A stretch of 64,000 nucleotides of DNA from a bacterium (GCA_025782575.1 JALGYY010000035.1:62001-126000); one strand, 5' to 3'. Positions 28,155-36,994 are shown, counted from the stretch's first letter. The notes: a model not told the origin generated them from the sequence alone. Numbers and translations: made by a program.

Positions 28155-28583
28155 ATGAATCGAGACGGCCAGGAGTACCCCCTTGCGAAACCGCTGGGTC
28201 CGATTCGATCGATCTGGATCGCTTGCGAGCCGGAAGAGACATGGGAATTCCTCGCTGAAGCGCGGAATCTGGAGCGGTGGTGGTACCGGCCGGAGTCCCA
28301 GCTGGTGGATGATACGCCGCAAGGCTGTCACTTCGACGCTGATCCTCAAGCGATGTCTGTCGACCTTCGTTGGGGGGGAGCAGGCGCCTGGCGGCACATG
28401 CGAGCGAGTGTTCAGGTGAGGGAGGGGGGCTCACATGTAGCGGCCACCATTCTTCCCGTTCCCGGCTGTGACTATGGCTGTCTCGAGAAGGAATCGATCA
28501 GGACCGGTCGGGACCTCCTGCGGCTGAAGAGGGCCATCGAATCGCGGGACCATCTCCTGGGCAGCGACACCTACTGGTTGTAG
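28155..28583 (+). CDS. START/SRPBCC-like small protein
   Basis: A 142-residue protein with a START-like pattern: IRSIWIACEPEETWEFLAEARNLERWW, then strands (SVDLRWGGAGAWRHMRASVQV) and a C-terminal helix (GRDLLRLKRAIES). Such folds bind hydrophobic ligands; the assignment is by pattern, not a signature motif. It is coupled to the upstream prenyl transferase, so a terpenoid ligand is conceivable. ATG 28155 with GGGA upstream is preferred to a TTG at 28140. Confidence 0.55.
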   Translation: MNRDGQEYPLAKPLGPIRSIWIACEPEETWEFLAEARNLERWWYRPESQLVDDTPQGCHFDADPQAMSVDLRWGGAGAWRHMRASVQVREGGSHVAATILPVPGCDYGCLEKESIRTGRDLLRLKRAIESRDHLLGSDTYWL

Positions 28584-28591
28584 GCCGGGGC

Positions 28592-28897
28592 TCAGGTCTT
28601 GAGAGACCGGCCCAGTTTCTTTTCCACTGAAGCGACTTTGTCTGTCAACGCCCCCTCGACCCCCGGGCGGTCATCAATACGAATGGTGGTAATCACTCGG
28701 GAAGCGCCCGCCCTCATCTCCATGTGACAATCGCGGATCAATGCGAACACCTCGTCCGGCTCTCCCTCAATAATCGTCCCCATGGCGGTCAATTGATACG
28801 AGATACCGCTCCTATCCACACGATCCAGGATCCGCGCCACGTGAGAGGAGAGCGAATCTCCTCCTCCCGCCGGAGCAATGGAGAATTCGGCAAGCAT
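28592..28897 (-). CDS. MTH1187/YkoF-type thiamine-binding family protein (UPF0045)
   Basis: A 101-residue ferredoxin-fold protein. MLAEFSIAPAGGGDSLSSHVARIL, ISYQLTAMGTIIEGE and VITTIRIDDRPG are typical of the MTH1187 family, whose members form tetramers and can bind thiamine. It starts one base after the stop of the tandem-BMC gene, with GGAGG upstream, so the two are one transcription unit. Physiological role unknown. Confidence 0.88.
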   Translation of the reverse strand: MLAEFSIAPAGGGDSLSSHVARILDRVDRSGISYQLTAMGTIIEGEPDEVFALIRDCHMEMRAGASRVITTIRIDDRPGVEGALTDKVASVEKKLGRSLKT

Positions 28898-28898
28898 G

Positions 28899-29531
28899 CT
28901 ACTTTCCTCCGCGAGACTTGGTGCGGCCGGTCATGCGCTCGATCGCGGCGATGGCCGCCTCTGCTGCGGCGTCGATATCAGCTTCTTCGCCGCTCATCTG
29001 AAGACGCCCGAACGCCCCGAACGGCTGCACGTGATTCAGAGTGATACGGGCCGCCTTTTCGGCTTCGTTCGCAGCCAGGGTGATATAGGCCGCCGGATCA
29101 GTCTCCATGACGAAGAAGGACTGGCCCGGAATGAGAAGGGAGCCGAATCGGCTCCGGTTGACTGTCTGGGCATGCATCGGCTCGATATGGCGAATCACCT
29201 GGTGGGAGACGACTCGAGGCTTCAGGCGCTCCTCCTCGCCCACTCCAAGATGCTCGAGGGCGGCCACGCCCGCCTGGAGCACTTCTCCCTGGTCCGCATG
29301 ATGAACCTCCAATAGTCCGAAGGCCCTTTCGACAACCTGGACAGCCGGTTGCACGTTCGTCGACTTCAGGCAGACGTCAGTGAGCGTGTGAATCGGCATC
29401 CCCGGTGCGATCTCGATCCAGAGCGATGCATCATGACGAATGGGGGGAAATCCCCGACCGGTACACCCGGTAAAAGCCGCAAGCTGCGGCTGAAGCGAAT
29501 CCAGAAACACATAGCCTCTAAGGTCGATCAT
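28899..29531 (-). CDS. Tandem BMC-domain shell protein (BMC-T type), isolated
   Basis: A 210-residue protein with two bacterial-microcompartment domains. The first shows [53 protein letters not shown]. The second shows [40 protein letters not shown] and a closing helix. This resembles BMC-T proteins that form pseudohexameric trimers with gated pores in polyhedral shells. No BMC-H, BMC-P or signature aldehyde dehydrogenase gene lies beside it. DeoC (49873) with an encapsulation-peptide-like N-terminus and RpiB (57115) are in the window. GGGAGG and a promoter at 29561-29589 precede it. Confidence 0.75.
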   Translation of the reverse strand: MIDLRGYVFLDSLQPQLAAFTGCTGRGFPPIRHDASLWIEIAPGMPIHTLTDVCLKSTNVQPAVQVVERAFGLLEVHHADQGEVLQAGVAALEHLGVGEEERLKPRVVSHQVIRHIEPMHAQTVNRSRFGSLLIPGQSFFVMETDPAAYITLAANEAEKAARITLNHVQPFGAFGRLQMSGEEADIDAAAEAAIAAIERMTGRTKSRGGK

Positions 29532-29560
29532 TTTCTGCCTCCCTGTCCCGGTTTCTGTCT

Positions 29561-29589
29561 TTTGTACCGAACGGCACCGCCTGCGTCAA
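29561..29589 (-). promoter_or_regulatory. Promoter for the BMC-T / MTH1187 unit
   Basis: Minus strand: TTGACG (29589-29584), 17-base spacer, TACAAA (29566-29561), about 30 bases before the start codon. Confidence 0.5.
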
Positions 29590-29653
29590 GAGTGGATCAA
29601 AACACTGCTCTCCCACCCCTCGTGGTCAATACTGATTGAACAGGAGTATTGTC

Positions 29654-29895
29654 GTGAATACATGTTCGATGTTGATGTTCGATTCCGGCCCTCCGATGGA
29701 GATACGCTGGTACGAGGCGATCCATCGGGCCGGCTTCTCGGTGGAGGCGCGACGGACATTCCCGGAAATCGATTCGCTCATTCCAACCGGAATCTATCCA
29801 GGCTGATCATCGATATACGGGAGGCGGTCCGGGCAAACAGACAGACTAAGGGCGCGCCCCGGAAGGCGCGCCCTTTTCTCGCGCATGAGCCCTGA
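29654..29895 (+). pseudogene. Possible decayed response-regulator receiver fragment
   Basis: A GTG at 29654, seven bases after AGGAG, opens a 50-codon frame to TGA 29804. Its residues (MLMFDSGPPMEIRWYEAIHRA, then GFSVEARRTFPEID) follow the β1-α1-β2 order of a receiver domain. One base out of frame, from 29803, the reading continues as LIIDIREAVRANRQTK, where the β3 D-x-x-x phosphoacceptor segment would be expected. A single-base frameshift would therefore join two halves of a truncated receiver domain. Acidic-pocket residues are already degenerate (FDSG for xDDD). It could instead be a genuine 50-residue peptide, since ribosome site and terminator are intact. Confidence 0.35.
29850..29880 (+). 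terminator. Strong rho-independent terminator
   Basis: GGGCGCGCC (29850-29858), a 6-base loop and GGCGCGCCC (29865-29873) are followed by TTTTCTC. It ends the short forward unit at 29654 and lies 36 bases past the stop of the minus-strand lipoprotein, so it may act in both directions. Confidence 0.85.
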
Positions 29896-29915
29896 CCCTG
29901 TTCGTGAAGTCCTGA

Positions 29916-30692
29916 CTACCCTTTTACCATTTCGATATTCTTGTCCAGCGTGAGATCCCAGTTATTGGGAAGGTCAATCAGATCAAACTCGGGGAAGGCG
30001 GCGATCGTGCCAAAAATCCCGAAGAAATCGCCTTCTCCGAACGGGAAGCCGTCTCCGTTCCCATCTTTGAACGCGATCAAGTAGTAGTTTCCACTCTTCA
30101 GATGTTCAATCGTGAATTCGCCATTGCCGTCGGTGACGAACGCGACCCCTTCAAAAACATCTTCGTCGAAAACGTTCGTTCCGTTCCCGAACCGGCCGGC
30201 GTCGACCAGCATGACCACTGTCCCGGCAGGTGTCGTGGTCCCCGGCGTCGCAACACGACCCGAGATTGTTGACTTCGGCAGCACCGGATTCAATGTGAAT
30301 GTCGAGAGAACGGGATAAGCGAGATTCTTCTCTTCTTCCGTCTCGGCGGAGAAGACGATCAACCAGTAGTTCTCGCCGGTTTTGAGAGGGAGAGGCTCGG
30401 AAGTCCAGGTCATTCCATCTTCTGTTGTCATCCACTCTTCGGTCTCTTCCGTAACTCCGAACTCGCCCGGATTCATGACAGCGATCAGCTCGCTCACCAC
30501 CTGATCGAAGGTCACTGAAACGGTCACGAGCCCTTCCAGACCGGTCGCTCCATCGGCGGGCGTGATCGATGTCACTTTCACGATTTGCGGCTCTCCCGAA
30601 TCGGAGGGGGCGGTCGGGCTATCTCCGCCACCACTACACCCCCAAAGGGCGAGAAGCGCGGCGGAGAGGATCAATGCGCTTCGCTTCATCAT
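29916..30692 (-). CDS. Ig-like (Big_5) and carboxypeptidase-regulatory-like lipoprotein
   Basis: A 258-residue lipoprotein (lipobox LWGC, Cys19) with a Ser/Gly/Asp linker. Residues ~35-140 look like a bacterial Ig-like domain (SITPADGATGLEGLVTVSVTFDQ). From ~145 a carboxypeptidase-regulatory-like strand bundle follows (ISGRVATPGTTTPAGTVVMLVD, GEFTIEHLKSGNYYLIAFKD). A Ca-binding-like Asp/Gly loop (DGNGDGFPFGEGDF) is also present. It is probably a surface or periplasmic stalk protein. AGGAG five bases before ATG 30692 sets the start. Confidence 0.75.
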   Translation of the reverse strand: MMKRSALILSAALLALWGCSGGGDSPTAPSDSGEPQIVKVTSITPADGATGLEGLVTVSVTFDQVVSELIAVMNPGEFGVTEETEEWMTTEDGMTWTSEPLPLKTGENYWLIVFSAETEEEKNLAYPVLSTFTLNPVLPKSTISGRVATPGTTTPAGTVVMLVDAGRFGNGTNVFDEDVFEGVAFVTDGNGEFTIEHLKSGNYYLIAFKDGNGDGFPFGEGDFFGIFGTIAAFPEFDLIDLPNNWDLTLDKNIEMVKG

Positions 30693-30734
30693 GTCAACTC
30701 CTGGCTCGGTTCCGTTTGTCAATTTCGGATTGGT

Positions 30735-30751
30735 GCCGGAAGTCTTCCGGC
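30735..30751. promoter_or_regulatory. Perfect 8-1-8 palindrome upstream of lipoprotein gene
   Basis: GCCGGAAG-T-CTTCCGGC is a perfect palindrome 43 bases before the 30692 start codon. No T-run follows on either strand, so an operator fits better than a terminator. Confidence 0.4.
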
Positions 30752-30855
30752 CTCATATGAACAAGACGAGAGGAACGGGGAAAAGGTTAAAAGAAAATGA
30801 ATGGGGTGAGAATCGAAACCGGGTCGGGGCTGTGATCAGACGCCTGAGATACGGC

Positions 30856-31893
30856 TTAATGGATCCGGCTTACTGTGAACCGGCAAAGCTCAGCGAGCCC
30901 GTCGCGGTAGGGAGAATCGGGAAACTCCTCGAGAATGGAGAGCGCGAATTCAACATGTTCCTGTGCTGTCTGAAGTGAGCCCGCGATTCCATTGCTAGCG
31001 AGAACCCGGCGAGCGACCTCCTCCAACCGTTCGAGCGGCATGCCCGGTTCATCGACCGGGAGAGAATCCAGAATCCCGGCGAGTATATCATCATCTTCTC
31101 TCGCAAGGATGAGAGGGAGCGTCGTCTTCCCCTCTGCGAGATCGCTGAAATTGCTCTTCCCCATCTCCAGGCTGGCTCCTGCATAGTCGAGTACATCATC
31201 AGAGATCTGAAAGGCAATACCGAGATGATGACCGAATCGTGCCATCGCATCGACCCGATCCTGAGCCAGTTCTGCCACCATGGCCGCAGATCGGGCGCAC
31301 CAGGAGAAGAGCGATCCTGTCTTGCATCGCACGATTTCCAGATATTGCTCCCGCGTGAGAGCCCGGTTTCCCGCCTGCTCCAGTTGAAGCAATTCGCCGA
31401 GCACAAGATCTTCCACAGTTTCGCCGAGGTACCTGGCGATTCTGTAATGCCCCGCACCCATCATGATCGTGAAAGCTCGTGCAAAAATGAAATCACCTAC
31501 CAGGATGACTTTTTCGTTCCCCCAGATCCGATTGGCCGTCGGCCGACCGCGCCGGACCGTCCCTTCATCGATCACATCATCGTGGAACAGTGTGGCTGAA
31601 TGGATCATTTCGCTTACCGCAGCGAGGGTGACGTGCTCCTTCCCGGTATACCCACAGAGTCCGGCTGCCAGGAAGTGGACGATCGGGCGAATCCTCTTGC
31701 CGCCCGCCTCGAGCAGATGACGGACAACCGTTGGCGCGATCGAAAACTGAGCTTGTGTCTGGTCGAGAAGGAACCGCTCCACCCGCCCGTAGTCCTCGTC
31801 GACTACCGCAAACACGCCCTGATCGACGAGTTCCTCGAGCAGGCGCGGGGCATCGAGCCCGGAACGAGTGAGTGGTTCCTTGTTGATTGCCAT
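30856..31893 (-). CDS. All-trans polyprenyl diphosphate synthase
   Basis: Adds isopentenyl units to allylic diphosphates for quinone side chains or similar. It has 345 residues with the first Asp-rich motif HDDVIDE (105-109), second SDDVLDY (232-236), GGKRIRP and KTGSLFSW. The residues before the first motif are small/aromatic (SATLF), fitting a medium-to-long chain (C30-C45) product, but I cannot fix the length. It stands alone, divergent from the pentapeptide-repeat gene. Confidence 0.93.
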   Translation of the reverse strand: MAINKEPLTRSGLDAPRLLEELVDQGVFAVVDEDYGRVERFLLDQTQAQFSIAPTVVRHLLEAGGKRIRPIVHFLAAGLCGYTGKEHVTLAAVSEMIHSATLFHDDVIDEGTVRRGRPTANRIWGNEKVILVGDFIFARAFTIMMGAGHYRIARYLGETVEDLVLGELLQLEQAGNRALTREQYLEIVRCKTGSLFSWCARSAAMVAELAQDRVDAMARFGHHLGIAFQISDDVLDYAGASLEMGKSNFSDLAEGKTTLPLILAREDDDILAGILDSLPVDEPGMPLERLEEVARRVLASNGIAGSLQTAQEHVEFALSILEEFPDSPYRDGLAELCRFTVSRIH

Positions 31894-32034
31894 TGTCTGA
31901 TTCCTCTGGGAGGCCCGATCATCATCGCCGGGATTCTGCTCCCGACCTTTGGAGCATGTAACAAAGTCAGTTGATCACAAACCGTTATTTTGAGTGATTC
32001 CACCCTGCCGGGCAAGCAGAATCTGGAGCGCGTC

Positions 32035-32064
32035 TTGAGTGCGGACCATTGGCTATGGCATAAT
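32035..32064 (+). promoter_or_regulatory. Promoter giving a probably leaderless transcript
   Basis: TTGAGT (32035-32040), an 18-base spacer and CATAAT (32059-32064). The expected start is at about 32071, at the ATG of the next gene, which lacks a clear ribosome site. Confidence 0.5.
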
Positions 32065-32071
32065 AGACGGC

Positions 32072-33157
32072 ATGGAAGAGTGTCAATATCAGGATCCGCG
32101 AAACCGCTATCGCTGTTCCGAATCGGCCGGTCCCGGGAAACCGTGGTGCACCTGGCATAGCCCGGAAGAGATCAAGACCAGAGAAGACGTTCTGGGGGCG
32201 ATCCTGGAGCGCCGAAACCTGACAGGGGCGTGGCTGGAGGGTGTCGATCTCTCTGGGGCCAACCTGCAGAATGCCTGCCTCTACGGCGCCGTCCTCCGAT
32301 TCGCTAATCTGGAGGGAGCGGTCATGAATCGGGTCGATCTCCGGTATGCGGATCTGAGCGGTGCGAATCTCGACCAGGCCGAACTGGAGGACGCCCTTCT
32401 CGAAGGAGCGAATCTCTCGGGCTCATCACTCAGAAGATCGATTCTGCGTTACGCGAATTTGAAGGGGGCCAATCTGCAGGGATCGAATCTGATCGAAGCC
32501 GATCTCCTTAACGCCCATCTCATTCAGGCGAATATGGCCGGATCCAATCTCTGGCTAGCCAAAGGAAGTCTCGCCAATTTCCTGAAAGCCGACCTCTCCC
32601 ACTCCAACCTCGAGCAGACCGACCTCGTAGGCGCCAACCTGTCGAATGCCAACTTCGATAATGCGACCCTTCGTGAGGTCAAACTCGACAGAGCAACGAA
32701 CTTCGTCAACGTGCGCTACAATCTGAAGACATCATTCAGCCAGATCGATACGACCGCGATCGATCCGGGACTCTTCCCCAGCCTCGTGCGGGACATCCGG
32801 GACTATCAGTTCATGGCCGAGTTCCACGAAAGACACCCGGCACTTTACTGGATCTGGAAACTGACGTCCGATTGCGGCCGTTCGCTCAGAAGATGGTGTT
32901 CACTCTATCTGGTGCTCGGCGTCCTGTTCGGACTGCTCCGTCTTCTAATGCCGGACGCGATCGACAGTGCGGGATTGACAGGGTTTTTCAGCCCCTTTTA
33001 CTATTCACTCACCCATCTCCTGACCCTCGGATGGTCCGGCGGCGTCGCTCTCACTATCTCGGGACAAATCCTTCTGCTGGCCGAAACGATGGGCGCCTAT
33101 CTGCTATTTGGCGGCCTGATATCCATTCTCGTACAGAAGTTCGCCCGCCGGGCATAG
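32072..33157 (+). CDS. Pentapeptide-repeat protein with zinc-knuckle N-terminus and ion-channel-like membrane tail
   Basis: 361 residues in three parts. Residues 1-30 hold CQYQDPRNRYRC...PWCTWH, a C-x10-C-x10-C-x2-H pattern likely to bind zinc. Residues ~45-205 are pentapeptide repeats (A[DN]LxG forms such as LSGANLQNA, LKGANLQGS), a right-handed β-helix. The last 110 residues form about three membrane helices (YLVLGVLFGLLRLL, YYSLTHLLTLGWSG, GAYLLFGGLISILVQKFARR), with a layout like two-helix ion channels though without a TVGYG filter. Function unknown; a gated channel or membrane sensor is inferred. The start ATG coincides with the predicted transcript start. Confidence 0.78.
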   Translation: MEECQYQDPRNRYRCSESAGPGKPWCTWHSPEEIKTREDVLGAILERRNLTGAWLEGVDLSGANLQNACLYGAVLRFANLEGAVMNRVDLRYADLSGANLDQAELEDALLEGANLSGSSLRRSILRYANLKGANLQGSNLIEADLLNAHLIQANMAGSNLWLAKGSLANFLKADLSHSNLEQTDLVGANLSNANFDNATLREVKLDRATNFVNVRYNLKTSFSQIDTTAIDPGLFPSLVRDIRDYQFMAEFHERHPALYWIWKLTSDCGRSLRRWCSLYLVLGVLFGLLRLLMPDAIDSAGLTGFFSPFYYSLTHLLTLGWSGGVALTISGQILLLAETMGAYLLFGGLISILVQKFARRA

Positions 33158-33248
33158 CTTCTTCACACTCGCCAGTCCTCTGTCGCCAGGTTCGGGCTGC
33201 GACATAATGGTGGTGCGATTGCAGGGTTCGGATGGTGAGTGTAGAGAG

Positions 33249-34034
33249 TTAGCTTTGAATCAGCAGTTCGGGCCGGTTGGAAGCGATCCCCTGTACGCCC
33301 ATCTCCGCAACCTGCTTGATCGAATCCAGGTCATCGACTGTATAGGCGAACACGTGAAAGCCCCATCGTCTGAGAAGTCGAACGAGCCCGGGAGTCAGCA
33401 GGCGATAATAGATCATCACCGCATCAGCTTCCGCCCGCCGAATTTTGCCGAGCCATCTGAGACGCATCATTCTTCGCATGATCCAGATCCCGGTCTGCGT
33501 GAGCAACCGGCTCTGGCGAAAGCGGCCGGCATCGCACCAGTCCTTGGGTATCGAGATCCCCGTCAGGATCTGGGGTTCCAGACTCTTGATCTTCTTGAGG
33601 CTCTTTTCAAAGTAGGAACTGACAAGTACCTGATTCTGAACACCCTTCTGCACGAGCAACTTTACGAGATCCTCTTCCCCTCCGGGGGACTTCAGATCGA
33701 TGTTCATGTAGGCCTTTCCCTTGACAATGTCGAGGGCGTCCTGGAGAAGAGGAAATCTCTCAGGGCGCTTGGCCCTGTGCTTGGCGAGCTCATCCAGTTT
33801 CTTTGAGCCGATCCGTCCCCGCCAGAGCGGTATGCTGCGGAGCTTGTCGCTATGGGCGAGCACGAAATGATTGTCCACCGTCCGGCGAATATCAAACTCC
33901 ACCATATCGACGCCAAGTTCTATGGCGTGCTGAAGGGACCGAAGCGTATTCTCCCAGAAGTGGGAGGGGGCGCCTCGGTGGCCGATCTTAAGCATTCCGT
34001 TGTCGGTCAAATCCAATCCTCCGCCGGGCTTCAT
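33249..34034 (-). CDS. Glycerophosphodiester phosphodiesterase family protein
   Basis: A 261-residue TIM-barrel that hydrolyses glycerophosphodiesters to glycerol-3-phosphate and an alcohol. The catalytic set is visible: IGHRGAPSHFWENT (His, Arg, Glu), MVEFDIRRT (Glu/Asp metal ligands), LAHSDKL (His), YMNIDLKS (metal), and FAYTVDD near the end. No signal peptide, so cytoplasmic. It is convergent with the pentapeptide gene and divergent from the 8-oxoguanine deaminase gene. Confidence 0.9.
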   Translation of the reverse strand: MKPGGGLDLTDNGMLKIGHRGAPSHFWENTLRSLQHAIELGVDMVEFDIRRTVDNHFVLAHSDKLRSIPLWRGRIGSKKLDELAKHRAKRPERFPLLQDALDIVKGKAYMNIDLKSPGGEEDLVKLLVQKGVQNQVLVSSYFEKSLKKIKSLEPQILTGISIPKDWCDAGRFRQSRLLTQTGIWIMRRMMRLRWLGKIRRAEADAVMIYYRLLTPGLVRLLRRWGFHVFAYTVDDLDSIKQVAEMGVQGIASNRPELLIQS

Positions 34035-34182
34035 CCTTCTTCAATGAAAGATCGTCACCAAACCCGGATCACGCAAGAGATTCAACGCCTGAATTTATCG
34101 GGAGACGCGCCCGGCTGTCAAGCTCTTCGACTATCCCTCAAGCCCGTGAAAGTGCTAGTTTTCAATCAAAAGGAGGATGATT

Positions 34183-35535
34183 TTGAAAATTTTGATCCGG
34201 AATTCCCACACGATCGCCCTGCTCGATCTCTCGAAAAGGGAAATCAGGGGGGGATGGATATCGGTCACGGATGGTGTCATCGACGGAGTGGGCGAGCCCG
34301 GGCAGGAACCGGAAGGGCCTTTCGAGGAGATCCTCGACGCTTCAGGCATGGCCGTACTCCCCGGCTTCGTTAATACTCATCACCATCTTTTCCAGACGTT
34401 GACCCGTGCGCTTCCGGGTGCGACGGACGCCGAACTGTTCGACTGGCTGACCACGTTGTACCCGATCTGGGAGAAAATCAATCGGGATGGTGTGAAGTCC
34501 GCCGCCCTCACAGGTATGGCGGAGCTCCTGCTTTCCGGCTGCACCACGACTTCCGATCATCACTATCTCTTTTCGCGCAACTGCGCCGACCCGATCGACG
34601 CGACGATCGAGGCGGCGAAAGAGATCGGCATCCGTTTTCATGCCACCAGAGGAAGCATGTGTCTGTCGGAAAAAGATGGCGGCCTGCCCCCCGATACTGT
34701 CGTTCAGGATGAAAAGACCATCCTTGCTGACTCCCGGCGGACAGTGGAAGAGCATCATGATCCCTCACCGGGTGCGATGATTCGTGTCGCCCTCGCCCCT
34801 TGCTCTCCGTTTTCGGTCACCCGGTCCCTCATGAAAGAGACGGCTGATCTCGCAAGGAGTCTCGACGTTCATCTCCACACCCATCTCGCGGAAACGAAAG
34901 ACGAAGAAGATTACTGTATCAAGCACTTCGGAAAACGACCGCTCGACTATCTTGACGAAGTCGGGTGGCTAGGTGATTCCACATGGCTCGCCCACGGCAT
35001 CCATTTCGAGAAGGCGGAGATCAGCCGGCTGGGATCCGTCTGTTGCGGCATCGCCCATTGTCCCCAATCCAATATGCGTCTGGCTTCGGGGATCGCCCCC
35101 ACTCTTGATCTGATTCGGGCAGGGGTGAGACTGGGGCTCGGCGTGGACGGCTCCGCCTCGAACGATAATTCGTCCCTCTCGGCAGAAGCGAGGCAAGCGC
35201 TCCTTCTCGGCCGCCTCAAGTACGGCGCCGCCAGTCTGACTGTGGACGAGGTGCTTCGATGGGCAACACGCGGAGGGGCCTCCCTACTCGGGAGAGATGA
35301 TATCGGCCGGATCGAGCGGGGCGCCCGAGCTGATCTCGCTCTCTTCCCGCTCGATGACATCGCCTTCTCCGGTGCGGGAGACGCGATTGCGGCAATCCTG
35401 CTCTGCGGGCCGCTCCGTGTTCACACCCTTCTCGTGGAAGGCCGGATTGTAGTCAGGGAAGGACGGCTGGAGACGATCGATCTCGGCCGGCTGCTGGAAG
35501 CTCATCGAGCCGAGGCCAGGCGGATTCGAGAGTAG
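34183..35535 (+). CDS. 8-oxoguanine deaminase-like amidohydrolase
   Basis: A 450-residue amidohydrolase with the metal pair NTHHHLFQTL, THLAETKDE, ENTWLAHGIH-like WLAHGIHF and GVDGSASND. The segment TRGSMCLSEKDGGLPPD with VVQDEKTIL is typical of the subgroup that deaminates 8-oxoguanine to urate, next to AtzB/TrzN-type enzymes. AGGAGG is immediately followed by ATG (34177), which is too close; TTG 34183, six bases later, fits the ribosome site better. It precedes SsnA and other purine-cluster genes. Confidence 0.85.
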   Translation: MKILIRNSHTIALLDLSKREIRGGWISVTDGVIDGVGEPGQEPEGPFEEILDASGMAVLPGFVNTHHHLFQTLTRALPGATDAELFDWLTTLYPIWEKINRDGVKSAALTGMAELLLSGCTTTSDHHYLFSRNCADPIDATIEAAKEIGIRFHATRGSMCLSEKDGGLPPDTVVQDEKTILADSRRTVEEHHDPSPGAMIRVALAPCSPFSVTRSLMKETADLARSLDVHLHTHLAETKDEEDYCIKHFGKRPLDYLDEVGWLGDSTWLAHGIHFEKAEISRLGSVCCGIAHCPQSNMRLASGIAPTLDLIRAGVRLGLGVDGSASNDNSSLSAEARQALLLGRLKYGAASLTVDEVLRWATRGGASLLGRDDIGRIERGARADLALFPLDDIAFSGAGDAIAAILLCGPLRVHTLLVEGRIVVREGRLETIDLGRLLEAHRAEARRIRE

Positions 35536-35628
35536 CAAGTAGAGAAGAACCGGCGAGCGACTACCGTCTGGTACAATGTTCTCCCTGTATGTCTCAGGCC
35601 CGGGCGAATGGAGAATAATCGAACAGCC

Positions 35629-36957
35629 ATGTCATCACTTGTCATTTCAGGCGGCATTGTCATCACTCTCGGTGAAAAGCCCCGGGTCATTCCGAACGGC
35701 GCTGTTCGTATTCGAGATGGCGTTATAGAAGAAGTCGGGCTCGCGACGGAAGTCGGAACAGCGGGAGCGGAGTTGATCGAAGGATCGGGGCAGGTCATTC
35801 TCCCCGGTCTGATAAACGCCCATACTCATCTCTACGGAGCCCTTGTACGAGGACTCCCATGGTCGGGCCCTCCCCCTACATCGTTCCGTGACATTCTGGA
35901 GCGTCTCTGGTGGCGCTGGGACAAGCTGCTCGATGCCGATGCCATTCGTCTGAGCGCCCAGGTCGGTATGCTCGAAGCTCTTCGCTCGGGAGTCACTACT
36001 CTCATCGATCATCATGCAAGCCCGAACGAGATCGACGGCTCTCTCGATCTCATCGCAGGCGCCGCCACGAAAGTGGGTATGCGGATCGCCACTGCATACG
36101 AGGTTTCGGATCGGGACGGCTCCGAGGTGAGAGATCGGGGCGTGCAGGAAAACATCCGCTTCGCCCGGCGGGTAAGCAAGGAAAAACCGGGGCTTCTCGG
36201 AGCGGCGATCGGTGCACATGCTTCGTTCACACTGTCCGATGAATCGCTCTCGCTGCTGGCGGCCGCGAGGGAAGAGACCGGAGCTCCGATTCATATCCAT
36301 ATGGACGAGGGGACGGAGGACGGCGAGGCATCACGCGCTGCTTCACACAAGTCCACGGCAAGAAGGCTCGCCGATCGCGGCATTCTTCGAGAAGAGACGA
36401 TCCTCGCCCACGCAGTGAATATCGATTCGAGTGACATCCCCCTTCTTGCCGAACGGAGAGCATTCGTAAGTCATCAGCCTCTTTCCAACGGAAACAACGC
36501 TGTCGGGCGCGCGCCGATTCCCGCCATGCTGAGCGCCGGTGTCCGGCTTTGTCTGGGGAGCGACGGCATGAGCGGCAGCCTCGGTGTTGAAGCCCTGGCA
36601 GCCGGTGCGATCCACCGTATGGCCGAGAAGGACGTGACCATTCCGTTCGACCTCCCCTGTCGACTGGCGTGGGAAGGAAACGCGCAGCTCGCGGCCACAT
36701 TGTTCGACCCGCCTCCCGGGGTGCTTCGTCCGGGAGCGGCCGGTGATATCGTACTGATCGACTATGATCCGCCTACAGAGATCAATGAGTCCAACCTCGC
36801 CGGGCACTGGTTGCTCGGCATACTGCACGCGCCCGTGAATCGTGTCATCGTCGCCGGTCAGGTCGTACTTGACGGTGGACGGTTGACTCGAATGGACACG
36901 GCAAGGATACTGGCAGATTCGAGAAAATGTGCGGAAAGCCTCTGGCGCCGCTTCTGA
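35629..36957 (+). CDS. ssnA: SsnA-like putative aminohydrolase
   Basis: A 442-residue amidohydrolase: PGLINAHTHLYGALVRG, TTLIDHHASPNEIDGSLD, HIHMDEGTEDGE, LAHAVNID and LGSDGMSG. The LIDHHASPxxIxGSLD segment is characteristic of the SsnA group, which co-occurs with selenium-dependent molybdenum hydroxylases and the E. coli yge/ygf urate-inducible genes. Its exact substrate is unproven. ATG 35608, seven codons earlier, is an alternative start; neither has a good ribosome site. ygeY follows after 37 bases. Confidence 0.88.
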   Translation: MSSLVISGGIVITLGEKPRVIPNGAVRIRDGVIEEVGLATEVGTAGAELIEGSGQVILPGLINAHTHLYGALVRGLPWSGPPPTSFRDILERLWWRWDKLLDADAIRLSAQVGMLEALRSGVTTLIDHHASPNEIDGSLDLIAGAATKVGMRIATAYEVSDRDGSEVRDRGVQENIRFARRVSKEKPGLLGAAIGAHASFTLSDESLSLLAAAREETGAPIHIHMDEGTEDGEASRAASHKSTARRLADRGILREETILAHAVNIDSSDIPLLAERRAFVSHQPLSNGNNAVGRAPIPAMLSAGVRLCLGSDGMSGSLGVEALAAGAIHRMAEKDVTIPFDLPCRLAWEGNAQLAATLFDPPPGVLRPGAAGDIVLIDYDPPTEINESNLAGHWLLGILHAPVNRVIVAGQVVLDGGRLTRMDTARILADSRKCAESLWRRF

Positions 36958-36994
36958 CGGAAACGAATTGAATCGAACATTTCAGGAGGAGAAC

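Noticed and set aside
28584-28610. Stem-loop GGTCT-TGAG-AGACC after the START-like gene
   Set aside because: It lies within the coding end of the minus-strand MTH1187 gene and its T-rich stretch is seven bases away, so I do not call it a terminator.
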